64,000 bases of DNA from DASRBN01 sp035294305 (GTDB lineage: Bacteria > Chloroflexota > Ktedonobacteria > Ktedonobacterales > Ktedonobacteraceae). Numbering within the stretch: position 1 is the stretch's first letter; the number at the start of each line of letters is the position of its first letter. The position numbers and the translations under genes were made by a program. Where the stretch lies: positions 201,883-265,882 of the forward strand of contig DATGLD010000049.1 of NCBI GenBank assembly GCA_035294305.1, written 5' to 3'. This document shows positions 24,115 to 34,100 of this stretch, one piece after another. Below the pieces are notes generated by a model, which saw only the letters and a list, made by a program, of their open reading frames with translations, was not told the origin of the DNA and searched no databases.

Positions 24115-24203
24115 ATATTCACGGCTGGGGGATGGCGGAGGAGAGGAGGTAGATGAGACAGCCAAAACATCCAATGGCCTGTTCCTTCCCCAAAATTGGC
24201 CCA

Positions 24204-24232
24204 TGACTCCTCACCTTACCTTATGGTATACT
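24204..24232 (+). promoter_or_regulatory. Putative promoter of the MFS gene at 24254
   Basis: TGACTC (24204-24209), a 17-bp spacer and TATACT (24227-24232) preceded by TGG give a weak -35 with an extended -10. AAAGGGAG then lies 9 nt before the ATG. Confidence 0.45.
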
Positions 24233-24253
24233 TCTTAAAGGGAGCCAGGCCAC

Positions 24254-25585
24254 ATGGAGCAAACAAAACGCAACGTTTCTGAGCTATCTCAAGCCGAATA
24301 TGACATCCGCGAAGAGCAAGTAATCTCCATACCAGCAGCAGGGCGCGATCTCACGCTGGTGAGCGCCGCCCATGCCGTCATTCACGCTATGTCGGTCCTC
24401 ATGCCGCTGATCTATCCCATTATCCAGGTCGAATATCACCTCAGCTATACTCAGATTGGCCTGATCGTCGCCATACCCAACGCCGTCGGGGGCCTGTTAC
24501 AAATTATTTTCGGCCTGCTCAGTCGCTATATCCTGCGCAAGGTGATGCTGGGCGTGGGCAATATCCTGGTTGGCATCAGCACATTCTTTACCGGCACTAT
24601 CACCGGATTCTGGACGCTGATGTTGTGGAGCATGCTCTCGCGTATCGCTGGAGCGCCGCAGCATCCGGTGGGCAGTTCGTATCTCTCCGACCGTTACGGT
24701 CGCAAACGGCACGGATACGCGCTGGCATGGCACGTGGCGGGTGGCAATATCGGCACCCTGGCGGTGCCGCTCATCGCAGGCCCCCTGCTCGGCATGTGGG
24801 GATGGCGACCGGTTCTCTATCTCGCGGCCCTGCCGGGCATCCTGATCGGCATCGCGATACTGATCCTGGTCGACGAAAAAGACCTGCTCGACCGGCGCGT
24901 TCCACGCCAGAAAACAGAACCGGGCAATGCACAACTCCGGCAGTGGTCAATACGCACGGTGACGGTGGGTGTAAAAATGCTCTTCGAACCGCTGCGCAAT
25001 CGCACGCTGGCAATAATTATGCTCGTCTCGATTATTGCCGCCGGTGGACGCGGCCTGGGCAACGTCACTACCTATGTCCCGCTTTATCTCCAAAATATAC
25101 GCCACCTGGACAGCACAACGATCAGCATTTTCTTCACCATCCTGCTAGTTGGCAGTGTATTGGGACCGCTGCTGGGCGGTCGCCTCTCTGACTGGATAGG
25201 ACGCCGCCGCATGCTGTTCTTCTTCTATGGAGCCTCGGCTTTTACCACCATTCTTTTCATTGTGGTGGCCGGCCCAGACATGCCGCTGTGGCTCATCCCA
25301 GTGTCGCTGGTGCTGATGGGTTTTGCTGTGTACGCTGAAAGTCCGCTCCTGCAGGCATATCTGGCCGATACGTCGCCATCGGCTATTCGCGACACCTCTT
25401 TCGGTCTCTACTTCGCCCTGGCATTCGGCGTCGGCTCGATCTGGAGCGGCATCCTGGGCTGGATCATCGACCATTACGGCTTCGGCGCGGCATTCTGGAC
25501 GATGGCGGGTTCATATGTTGCCGCGGGATTGCTGCTTTTGCTGATCCGGCGGGAAGGCGCGGTCGCCGAGCCGGACAAAGAATAA
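24254..25585 (+). CDS. MFS transporter, Fsr (fosmidomycin-resistance)-like
   Basis: 443 residues with 12 predicted membrane helices. TM1 carries HAVIHAMSVLMPLIYP, close to the pattern of Fsr-type exporters, and the motif-A-like loop after TM8 is LGGRLSDWIGRRRML. The first half has HPVGSSYLSDRYGRKRHGYAL and GNIGTLAVPLIAGPLLGMWGWR, also typical of that group. Such proteins export small antimicrobials or move organic acids. The substrate here is unknown. It is monocistronic with its own promoter and divergent from the mutase gene. Confidence 0.85.
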   Translation: MEQTKRNVSELSQAEYDIREEQVISIPAAGRDLTLVSAAHAVIHAMSVLMPLIYPIIQVEYHLSYTQIGLIVAIPNAVGGLLQIIFGLLSRYILRKVMLGVGNILVGISTFFTGTITGFWTLMLWSMLSRIAGAPQHPVGSSYLSDRYGRKRHGYALAWHVAGGNIGTLAVPLIAGPLLGMWGWRPVLYLAALPGILIGIAILILVDEKDLLDRRVPRQKTEPGNAQLRQWSIRTVTVGVKMLFEPLRNRTLAIIMLVSIIAAGGRGLGNVTTYVPLYLQNIRHLDSTTISIFFTILLVGSVLGPLLGGRLSDWIGRRRMLFFFYGASAFTTILFIVVAGPDMPLWLIPVSLVLMGFAVYAESPLLQAYLADTSPSAIRDTSFGLYFALAFGVGSIWSGILGWIIDHYGFGAAFWTMAGSYVAAGLLLLLIRREGAVAEPDKE

Positions 25586-25742
25586 TCAGAGTGTTGTGCA
25601 GTAAACGAGGCATTTATTTTTGTCAATCAACTAAATGCGCAAGTGTCCTTTTTACCCATCTCCTATACTAAAAATAGCAAGCTGCAAAATACGACAACCA
25701 ATCAGGAAATCTACCAGGCAGGTTAGAAGGGGTATTCATAGT

Positions 25743-26831
25743 ATGCGGACTGGCGCCAGGCAAGTGCGGGTGGTATATTCTCGGTGGAGTTCATTGTTTA
25801 CGAAGCGGAGTGTTGCACTGGTTCCATTTTTAGGATTAGTGCTGATGGCAAACGGATTACCACCCCGATTTGTTCCAATTCACCCATTGTATTTTCGAAA
25901 TCAGGCACCGGCAATTTATTGGGGTGTGCATGTTCCCGGCTGGCTCAATAACCTGTCAGCGGTCACAGCTTTCGAGCAGGACGCACACAAGGCTGTTTCC
26001 ATCGTGATGTGGTACCAGGGCTGGGGCTTGAACGATGGTTCGCAGAATTTCGAGCCGGCATGGATGGACAATGTGCGCAATCACGGCTCCATTCCGATGA
26101 TCTCCTGGGAACCGTGGAACTATACCCAGGGCGCCAATCAACCGGCGTTTTCCCTGGCCAATATCATTGCCGGGCGCTTCGATGCGTATATCGCTCAATG
26201 GGCACTGGCCTCGAAAGCCTGGGGACACCCTTATTTCTTACGCTTCGCCGAGGAGATGAACGGCAACTGGTATCCCTGGTCGGAGCAGGTGAATGGCAAT
26301 CGACCCGGACAATATGTGCAAGCATTCCGGCACGTACACGACATCTTCACAGCGTTGGGTGTCACCAATGTCACCTGGGTCTGGTCTCCAAACGTCGAAT
26401 ACAACGGCAGCACTCTATTAAGTGAATTGTATCCAGGCTCATCCTACGTCGATTGGATCGGCATGGACGGCTATAACTGGTCTTACCTGGATGGACACAC
26501 ATGGCAGACCTTCGCGCAGGTATTTCGCCAGACCTACGACGATATTCTCGCCATGTCCACGGGCAGGCCGCTAATGGTGGCGGAAACGGCCTCAGCAGAA
26601 ATCGGCGGCAACAAAGCGGCCTGGATTACGGATGCCTACGCCAACCAAATTCCCAACGCCTTTCCCGCCATTAAGGCGGTGATCTGGTTCAACGAGGACA
26701 AGGAGACCGATTGGCGCATCGAGTCCTCGCAGGCGGCGCAGTCGGCATTTGCGCAGGCGATTGCTGCGGGCGTTTATGCTGCTAACTGGTTTGGAGGGGT
26801 GGATGGGGGGCCGGTTCGGGCGCTGGAGTAG
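25743..26831 (+). CDS. Secreted GH26-like glycoside hydrolase
   Basis: 362 residues. An N-terminal signal sequence or anchor (SVALVPFLGLVLMANGLPP, about residues 22-40) indicates export. The TIM barrel shows RFAEEMNGNWYPW with the probable acid/base E171 (GH26 beta-mannanases have RFAHEMNG, so the preceding His is Glu here) and LMVAETASAE with the probable nucleophile E281. WVWSPN, YVDWIGMDGYNW and WFNEDKETDWR are also usual in GH26-like proteins. Likely hydrolyses mannan, xylan or a related beta-glycan outside the cell. The start at 25743 has AAGGGG 10 nt upstream; the frame is open to 25635 but without support. Confidence 0.85.
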   Translation: MRTGARQVRVVYSRWSSLFTKRSVALVPFLGLVLMANGLPPRFVPIHPLYFRNQAPAIYWGVHVPGWLNNLSAVTAFEQDAHKAVSIVMWYQGWGLNDGSQNFEPAWMDNVRNHGSIPMISWEPWNYTQGANQPAFSLANIIAGRFDAYIAQWALASKAWGHPYFLRFAEEMNGNWYPWSEQVNGNRPGQYVQAFRHVHDIFTALGVTNVTWVWSPNVEYNGSTLLSELYPGSSYVDWIGMDGYNWSYLDGHTWQTFAQVFRQTYDDILAMSTGRPLMVAETASAEIGGNKAAWITDAYANQIPNAFPAIKAVIWFNEDKETDWRIESSQAAQSAFAQAIAAGVYAANWFGGVDGGPVRALE

Positions 26832-26840
26832 AGTTTGTTA

Positions 26841-26892
26841 CATGAATTGGGTAGGCTCTATGTGGTGTCGTATAGAGCCTACCCAATTCATG
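26841..26892. terminator. Perfect 21-bp hairpin between convergent genes
   Basis: Arms 26841-26861 and 26872-26892 are exact reverse complements with a 10-nt loop. The arm begins CATGAATTGGGTAGGCTCT. It lies between the 3' ends of the GH26-like gene and the thiolase gene. There is no U-tract on either side, so it may be a bidirectional transcript end or mRNA 3'-protecting hairpin rather than a classical terminator. Confidence 0.5.
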
Positions 26893-26907
26893 TTCTATGA
26901 AATGCTT

Positions 26908-28089
26908 CTATACCTCGACCGCCATCGCTACCGCCTCGCCACCACCCAGGCAGAGCGTAGCGAGGCCGCGCCCACCACCTCGGCGGCGCAATTCGTAGAT
27001 CAGCGTCGTCAGGACACGCGAGCCGCTGGAGCCGATGGGATGGCCAAGGGCAATAGCCCCGCCGTTGACGTTGACGCGCGACCAGTCCCAGTCGAGTTCT
27101 TTGCCGTTGGCCAGCGCCTGGGCTGCGAATGCCTCGTTGACCTCGATGAGGTCGAAGTCGCTCAATTTGAGTCCGGTGCGCTCTAAGAGGCGGCGCACGG
27201 CGCGCGGGGGCGCGGCGAAGATGTAGCGCGGTGTAATCGCGCCGGTAGCATAGCCTATAATGCGCGCGAGGGTATTCATACCGTTGGCCCTGGCGAAGTC
27301 ACTATCCACTACAACGGTGGCCGAAGCTCCATCGCTCAGACCGGGAGCATTGCCGGCCGTCACGGTGCCCCCTTCCTCGAAGACCGGCATCAGTTTTGCC
27401 AGCGCATCCATCGAGGTGTCGCCGCGAATGGGTTCATCGCTATCTACCACCAGCAGGCCTTTTTTCTGCTTGACCTCGATAGGCACAATCTCGTCTTTGA
27501 AACGACCGGCGCTCGTCGCGGCCAGCGCCTTCTGGTGGCTCTCAAACGCGAAATGATCCTGCTCCTGGCGGGTGACACCGTATTTCTCGGCGATGATCTC
27601 GGCCTCACTGCCCATGTGAATATTTTCGAAGGCGCACCAGAGGCCATCATGCACGACGGCATCGATGAGCTTGCCATCGCCCATGCGATAGCCTGTACGG
27701 GCCTTCTCCAGGAGGTAGGGCGCGTTGCTCATGCTCTCCATGCCGCCCGCGACAAAGGCTTTCGCATCTCCAGCACGAATGGCCTGCGCTGCCAGCATAA
27801 CAGCTTTGAGGCCAGAGCCGCATACCTTGTTGATGGTGAGCGCGGGAGTATCGTCGGGGAGTCCGGCATGCAGCGCGGCCTGGCGCGCGGGCGCCTGCCC
27901 AATTCCTGCCGAGACGACATTGCCCATAATTACTTCATCAAGCGCATCCGGGGCGATACCGGAGCGGCGTACAACTTCTTTAATCACGATTGCACCAAGC
28001 TGGGGTGCGCTAAAACCGGCAAGATTGCTAAGAAATTTGCCCGTTGGCGTGCGAACCGCCCCAACGATCACTGCTTCATGTTCTGCCAT
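26908..28089 (-). CDS. Acetyl-CoA C-acetyltransferase (thiolase)
   Basis: 393 residues, the standard thiolase length. The nucleophile C90 is in NKVCGSGLK, the base H350 in GHPIGSSG and the second cysteine C380 in ATLCLGGGEA. GGMESMSNAPYLL is the expected loop. It condenses two acetyl-CoA to acetoacetyl-CoA or cleaves it, feeding polyhydroxybutyrate or isoprenoid routes, or ending fatty-acid breakdown. No reductase, PHA synthase or HMG-CoA synthase gene is next to it, so the direction is not told by context. It appears monocistronic. Confidence 0.93.
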   Translation of the reverse strand: MAEHEAVIVGAVRTPTGKFLSNLAGFSAPQLGAIVIKEVVRRSGIAPDALDEVIMGNVVSAGIGQAPARQAALHAGLPDDTPALTINKVCGSGLKAVMLAAQAIRAGDAKAFVAGGMESMSNAPYLLEKARTGYRMGDGKLIDAVVHDGLWCAFENIHMGSEAEIIAEKYGVTRQEQDHFAFESHQKALAATSAGRFKDEIVPIEVKQKKGLLVVDSDEPIRGDTSMDALAKLMPVFEEGGTVTAGNAPGLSDGASATVVVDSDFARANGMNTLARIIGYATGAITPRYIFAAPPRAVRRLLERTGLKLSDFDLIEVNEAFAAQALANGKELDWDWSRVNVNGGAIALGHPIGSSGSRVLTTLIYELRRRGGGRGLATLCLGGGEAVAMAVEV

Positions 28090-28475
28090 GTATTGATTCT
28101 CCTGAGCAATCCGGGAATGCCTTGCTATTCCACAACGCTGTGGAGCTTTGCAGTACGAACCACCAGAAAGGGACTGCTCGAAAGGTGGAACTGCTTCTAC
28201 TTCATTGTACCTTCGTCAACAGGATGGGTCAAACTCGTGCAGGATAGAGGCAAGGTGATGTAGACTACAAGAGAGACATCACCAGGGATCTCACGGAGGG
28301 CGTACCCTGGTGGTCGCCTGCTCTACTTCTCTCAGGTGGTCGTCCTCTATAGACATGGTAGATGAGGCGCCTTGTTTTTTCCCCTTTTCTATTGTAACGT
28401 TAAGGCATAGCAGTGATTGATGGCTGAGGCAAGATAAGATAAGATAGATCGCATACATAGAGAGGAGTTAGCAGT
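28090..28475. other. 386-bp intergenic region
   Basis: It contains the upstream region of the thiolase gene, a double copy of the GTGGTCGCC repeat (28297-28347) and, just before the DinB-like gene, a short run of AAGAT units (28431-28446). I see no gene and no convincing promoter box. Confidence 0.4.
28297..28347. repeat. Double GTGGTCGCC intergenic repeat
   Basis: AGGGCGTACCCTGGTGGTCG followed by CC, and a second diverged arm GGTGGTCGTCCTC at 28335-28347. It has the same layout as at 13088 and 45434. Confidence 0.5.
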
Positions 28476-28988
28476 TTGGCTACAGAACGATCCACGCAGC
28501 AGAGTATTCTGGACGCCTTGCAGGAAGATGATGCGCGTTTTAGAAGGCTCATTAACCATTTGAGCGACGAACAGCAGCAGGAAGCGTTCACCCCGGAGGG
28601 CTGGTCGGTCGAGGATTTCCTGGCGCATATGGCCCATTGGAAGGATTCGACGCTCAAGCTCATTGTGGCATACACGCATGATCAGCAGCTTCCACCCGTG
28701 ATGCCATCGGGAGATGAGGCCAACGCGCAGGCGCGAGAAGTCGCTAAGTCGCTTTCGCTGCCACAGGTACGCAACTATTGGGAGGAAACGCACAAGGGCT
28801 TTACCCATCTCGTTGCCGATGAACTTGATGATGAGAGATTGCAAGAGAAGGTACGCCCGCCCTGGAATGAAGGCCCTGAGATGCGAATTTGCGACATCGT
28901 TACCGATATCTGTGGTCACGAAGCGGAACATTTCGAGTTAATCGAGCAATACTTCGAGATCCCGGATAATCTTGAGGTTGCTGATTGA
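28476..28988 (+). CDS. DinB/MMIF-like putative metal-dependent protein
   Basis: 170 residues from a TTG start (28476) with AGGAG 8 nt upstream. It looks like a four-helix DinB_2-type bundle: a first helix ILDALQEDDARFRRLINHL, then WSVEDFLAHMAHWKDST with the first His ligands, and ICGHEAEHFELIEQY near the C-terminus with the others. Members of this superfamily are thiol-dependent S-transferases or have no known role. It stands alone and convergent with the anti-sigma gene. No substrate can be proposed. Confidence 0.75.
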   Translation: MATERSTQQSILDALQEDDARFRRLINHLSDEQQQEAFTPEGWSVEDFLAHMAHWKDSTLKLIVAYTHDQQLPPVMPSGDEANAQAREVAKSLSLPQVRNYWEETHKGFTHLVADELDDERLQEKVRPPWNEGPEMRICDIVTDICGHEAEHFELIEQYFEIPDNLEVAD

Positions 28989-29012
28989 GGATGCTGTACT
29001 TCTGGCGCGGCT

Positions 29013-30005
29013 TTATGGCTTAGGCGGCAGCGTCCCCATATGAAAATCCGGCGGCACACTCATATTCCACATATCACCTGGCACCTGGGATGATGGCATT
29101 AGCTTGAGGCTCTGGTAAATGGGTTTGCCTGTGCCGGGGCCAGCCGCGCCTTGTAGCACATTCACCGGCTGGTATCGCATATTGAGCAATAGCACGAGGC
29201 CGTTTTTCAGGCGAATACGGTAGACCGGTTGCCCTTGAAAGGCGCCCTTATCGAGGTAGATGGCGCTGTTTGTCGCCAGGTCGTGCCTGAGCTGTGCCAG
29301 GTCAAAAGCCGAGTCATCCACCATCCATTGATCGGCTCCCCATTGGGCCACGTGATGCTTCATATCCATGCCCAGGACTTCGCCGCTCTTTTCATCAGCT
29401 ACTGCGACCACGTCCAGCGAGCCGGCAACGGTTTCTACATGCATCATATGCATGCCAAGGTTATCGTAGGTGTAGACATTGTAGCGTGTGCCATTTTTCC
29501 CGACGTTGGTCTCTTTATGGTAGAGAACATAGCTGCTCCAGGAGAGGTTTTGTGGCAGGCTAAATGCATGCTGCCCGGTATTTAATGGTGATATGCCGTT
29601 CATAAACAATGTCGTGAACAAGGCTACGACTAGTACGGCAGCAGTTGCCAGGGAACCTACCAGCCAGGCAGGACGCCCGCTCACTTTGGCTTTATGACGC
29701 GGGACTTCCCGTTCAGGAGTAGTGGCAGCCTTACCATTCATAGAAGCCAGGGCCGCCATGATAGCGCGATCCACACGCAGTGAAGGGGTGGTCTGCGCGA
29801 GGCCTGATGCGACGAGGTGGGTTGTTTGCTGCAATTGCTGCAATGCGGCGGCGCAATCTGAACAGGTATTAACGTGTTCGGATAAGAGCGCGATTTGTTG
29901 CGCCGTCAGGTCGTCCATGACCGCCAGGTAGAGGCGCACGATCTCACAAACCTGAGGGCCTGTCTCGCCCGGCTGCGGTATGGGCGGCAGATTGTACTCG
30001 TTCAT
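29013..30005 (-). CDS. Zinc-finger anti-sigma factor (membrane)
   Basis: 330 residues. An N-terminal zf-HC2-like anti-sigma domain carries HVNTCSDC (HxxxCxxC; H44, C48, C51) with an upstream Cys (VCEIVRLYLAV). One membrane segment follows (about residues 114-135, WLVGSLATAAVLVVALFTTL) and then an exported domain of about 190 residues of MucB/RseB-like character. Its ATG overlaps the stop of the sigma gene (ATGA), the usual coupling. It would hold the sigma factor at the membrane until an envelope signal releases it. The exported part has no catalytic motif I recognise. Confidence 0.85.
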   Translation of the reverse strand: MNEYNLPPIPQPGETGPQVCEIVRLYLAVMDDLTAQQIALLSEHVNTCSDCAAALQQLQQTTHLVASGLAQTTPSLRVDRAIMAALASMNGKAATTPEREVPRHKAKVSGRPAWLVGSLATAAVLVVALFTTLFMNGISPLNTGQHAFSLPQNLSWSSYVLYHKETNVGKNGTRYNVYTYDNLGMHMMHVETVAGSLDVVAVADEKSGEVLGMDMKHHVAQWGADQWMVDDSAFDLAQLRHDLATNSAIYLDKGAFQGQPVYRIRLKNGLVLLLNMRYQPVNVLQGAAGPGTGKPIYQSLKLMPSSQVPGDMWNMSVPPDFHMGTLPPKP

Positions 30006-30652
30006 CGTACCGGCCCCCGTTCTTTATCCGCTGCTGCATCCTGCTTGCTGAGACGCTCGTAGTGCTCGGCGAACATACGTTTCGCGCGTGAGATACGAGT
30101 TGCAGCCGCATTGGGCGATATGCCTACGATTTCCGCGATTTCCTGGTAAGGTACACCCTGGGCGGCGTTCAGGATTAACGCGATGGCGTAATCCTGTGGC
30201 ATACTTGCCAGTGCCTGCCGAATATGGTCTCGTTCCGCTATCTCCGGTATGCCGCCGCTGCTGGCAGGCAAGTAGGAATTTTCTTCCTCAAGATAGGTTT
30301 CGCCCCACTCGCTGTTCGCCTTGCGTCGTGAAAGCGGCCACCAGGAGATGCGCTTGCGCCGTCGCATCTGATCAACACATAAATTGGTCGCGATCTTGTA
30401 GAGCCAGGCGGAAAGATTTTCCCGGTCATAGAGATCATTCCAGGCGGTAAATGCGCGTATGAATACTTCCTGCGTAATATCGTCCGCGTCTTCCTGACTG
30501 CCAAGCAGGCGAAAAATATACGAATGGATCGGTCGCCGGAAACGCTCATAAATTTCTCCGACGGTCGGCGGCTCACCTGTTGTTTGAGTAGTATTTCGAG
30601 CCAATGAGAATGACTGTGTATCCTGCACATTGCGCTCTTTATCCGTCTTCAT
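30002..30652 (-). CDS. ECF RNA polymerase sigma factor
   Basis: About 216 residues from the ATG at 30652. Region 2 has IYERFRRPIHSYIFRLLGS, the DADDITQEVFIRAFTAW signature and LSAWLYKIATNLCVDQMRRRKR. Region 4 has LASMPQDYAIALILNAAQG, IAEIVGISPNAAATRISRAK. The frame is open to 30877, but that extension is hydrophobic, unlike sigma factors, and contains TATACT on the minus strand, so I regard it as promoter DNA. It is paired with the anti-sigma gene by a 4-bp overlap and probably drives its own operon. The true start is not certain. Confidence 0.88.
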   Translation of the reverse strand: MKTDKERNVQDTQSFSLARNTTQTTGEPPTVGEIYERFRRPIHSYIFRLLGSQEDADDITQEVFIRAFTAWNDLYDRENLSAWLYKIATNLCVDQMRRRKRISWWPLSRRKANSEWGETYLEEENSYLPASSGGIPEIAERDHIRQALASMPQDYAIALILNAAQGVPYQEIAEIVGISPNAAATRISRAKRMFAEHYERLSKQDAAADKERGPVR

Positions 30653-31146
30653 GCCGGCATACGTTCTTTCACGTGGCTGGGAAACCGCAAGCCAGGCTTC
30701 AGTAAGGGCATTTCCTGGAAGCGATAGAAGCACTCCGGCTGCGGTTCTGGAATATCCTACAAGTTCTGTAAGTAGTATACCAGCTATCGTGACGGAAAAG
30801 AAACGGAACATATTGCTTTGCTCTTTCAAAACATCTATCTGTCTTATCAGCTTTCCTATGGAGAAACAGGAAAACAATTAGGGTATAACTCTCGTCTTCA
30901 CTTTCTAACACGGTACTTACCGCATCCTTTTACAAGTTTTTGGGTTCTCAGCGGAGAAACAACTTGCACGCACCCGTTCTTTTTGAAGAGGGCAGAGGCA
31001 GAGAATAGGAACATCGTCCTATCAATGAGGCAGGCTGTTTGTGAAAAGCAGGGATTTACTTATCATGGATGTAGGGGCGCTACCCTGTGAACTTTTGTGA
31101 ACGTCCAATCGCCCTCGTATATTGCCAATAATTAGAAGAGGTTTTT
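30653..31146. other. Intergenic region between divergent sigma and sedolisin genes
   Basis: It carries promoters in both directions. TATACT on the minus strand near 30778-30783 is a candidate -10 for the sigma operon. A GGGGCGCTACCCTG sequence at about 31074-31087 resembles one half of the AGGGCG repeat family. No gene is seen. Confidence 0.35.
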
Positions 31147-34100
31147 ATGCCAATTGATGAATCGGGGCCTTCCTCACATAAGAAGCCCCTACAATCTGGA
31201 AATCGTTATGGGCTCAGGGGCGTATCCACGTGGCCGCCCGCTTCCCGCCCCCCCGCGGAATCCCCACGGTGGAAGATACGTCCCAGGATTATTTTCCCAT
31301 TGCTCGCCATTCTGTTGATCGTCGGGGCGTTAAGCTGGCGGTTCGGCGGCAATTTTATACACGCGGCTCCAGCAGGCGGCAGTGTCACATTTCCAGGTAC
31401 CGTTTCTCCCATCATCAAGCGTAGTCACCTCCAAGGGCCGGCAGACCCGAATCAGCAAATTTCGCTCTCCATTGGGCTGCGCCTGAGCAATGCCGATGGC
31501 CTGAAACACTATGTAGAGGATATTACCAATCCTAAATCACTGAATTATCATCGCTATCTAACCCCCGCGCAGGTAACCGATGTTTTTGGGCCGGATAAGA
31601 CGACCTATAATGCGCTGCTGCAGTTTCTACAACAATCCGGTTTTACGATTAAAGCCACCTATAGACATCGTCTTCTGATTACGTTTAGTGGTACGGTTGG
31701 GCAGGTGGAGAGTGTATTTCATGTGCGGATCAACAATTATACCGCGCCTGATGGTCACCAATTTTATGCGAATCCTGGCGATCCGCAGCTTCCAGCGACA
31801 CTGGCAGGAGCAGTATTGAGCATCAGCGGACTCAACAACGCGCTGCGCTGGCAACACGCGACATTAGACGAAAAGAATCTTCCATCAAACCCGCAAGGAG
31901 CTTCAGTGAGTTGCTTAGGACATGGAAGCAGCTATTTGACGCCCGATCAAACGGCCTCAGCCTACAACCTGAATGGCCTGTACAGCGCGGGCTACTCGGG
32001 CGAGGGTCAAACAGTGGCGCTTTTTGAACTCGCTACCTACCAGATGAGCGACCTGACTAACTACGCCTCATGCTTTGGTCACGCGCACCCTACAATTCAA
32101 ACGGTCGTTGCAGGCACCGGCAAGGTTCCTACCGATGACGGCGTTGCGGAGGTCGAGCTGGATGCCGAACTTGTGCTGAGCGCCGCGCCTCAACTCGGCG
32201 TGCTGCGCATTTACGAGGCCGCCAACGATCCGTCAGATTACAATGCCGAGTGGGCGCAGGTCGTCCAGGACGCGGTTCCGGTGATAAGCACGAGTTGGGG
32301 CGCGTGCGAAAGCGAGATCGGGCAGCAGGAAGCCCAGCAAGAGAACGCCTTCTTCATGGAAGCCGTCGCGCAGGGACAGAATATCTTCGCTGCTTCTGGC
32401 GATAGCGGCAGCGCGGGCTGCTATTTCGACGGGTCGCCTTCGAGTATATTGAATGCCGGAGACCCTGGCGCGCAGCCGTTCGTAACCGGAGTCGGCGGCA
32501 CCACACTGACCTTGAACGGCCCCTCGTATGGCAGCGAAACTACGTGGAATAACAATTATGGGGCTTCCGGCGGCGGCATCAGCCAGTACTGGCAATTGCC
32601 AACCTGGCAGATCGCTCCTGGCGTCATTAACGGCTACAGTTCGAGAACGCCCTGCAATGCCCCCCAGGGCAGCTTCTGCCGCGAAACGCCGGATGTTTCT
32701 TTGAACGCGGACCCGACTACTGGCTATCTGATCTACTGCACATCGCCCGCCGTTTCTTACTGCAAGAACAACGGCCCCTGGGTTGTCATCGGCGGTACAT
32801 CGGCAGCGGCGCCGATGTGGGCTGCGATGATGACGTTAACTAACGAGATGTCGTTGAAGACGGGCGGCTTCAACATCGGCTTCGTCGCCCCCTTGCTCTA
32901 CCAGGTCGGCAACAACCAGTCCAGCTACAGCGCCAGTTTCCACGATGTTACAACTGGCAATAACGACTACAAAGGTCTGAATAACGGTGTCTATCCTGCC
33001 ACCGCCAATTACGACATGGCGACGGGCCTGGGCAGCTACAACGCCTTCACGCTGGCCACCAACCTGGTATCACTGGCGCTCAACCAATCAGGTTCGCGTT
33101 CCGCGCCCGCCAGCAAGACGTGGTACTTCGCCGAAGGCAGTGTCGGTGGCAGTTTCCAGGAATTTTTGACCCTGGAGAACCCCAACACCAGCCAGGCGGC
33201 TACCGTCAGCGTCACTTATCTGTTCCAGTCGCGTTCGCCGGTGACGATTAATCATACCGTTCCCGCCAGTTCGCGCTTCACCGTCAATGTGAACTCGGAT
33301 CTGAATATCCCGCCATCCGGCTCACATCAGTCCATTTCGGCGGTCGTACAGGTGACCAGTGGCCCTGCTATCATCGCCGAACGGCCTATGTACTTCAACT
33401 TCCAGGGGATTCAGAGCGGAACCGATGTGCTCGGAGCCACCGCGCCCGGGCAATCTTTCTTCTTCTCCTATGCCGATACACGCCAGTCCGGTCGCAGCTA
33501 CTATTCGTACGTTACCATGCTCAATCCGAGCAGCACGCAGACGGCGACGGCCACAATCACCTACTATACCGGTTCTTGTGGGCAAAATGGCCAGCCGGCT
33601 TGCCCTCAGCAGGTCGTCTCCATTCCTCCGCTACATCGTGGTACAGGCGCGCCCCCGGCGAACAGCCAGGTTTCGGTCTATGTGACTTCCAACCTGCCCA
33701 TCGTCGTTGAGCGACCCATGTATTTCCGCGATACCATTCCCAATGCGGGCGGGCTTACGACCGGCGCAGCCAGCGTTGTTGGTGTCCCGGTTCCCGGTAA
33801 TGACTGGCTCTTTGCCGAGGGCTATACCGCCAAAGATTTCCAGGAATACTTCGAGTTGGCCAACTTCGACTCGTCGACGCCTGCTACCGCCACTATCAAA
33901 CTCGAATACAGCAATGGGCATACGCAGGCCATTCAGGTAACGGTTCCACCGCTTGGACGCTACGTGTTAGATGTCAATCAGGCCAACGCTCATCCTTACG
34001 GCGCCTGCGATGTCAATCCATGCCAGACCACGAATGATTCTTCGGCTGAAATCACCTCTACCGGGCCGATTGTAGCCGACCGCCTGATGTACTTCCACTT

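Noticed and set aside
24006..24120. Cobalamin riboswitch before the B12-dependent mutase
   Set aside because: I could not find a B12-box-like sequence or a leader long enough for the fold.
30818..31090. 90-codon frame in the sigma-sedolisin intergenic region
   Set aside because: No start signal, no domain, and it overlaps expected promoters. Likely chance.
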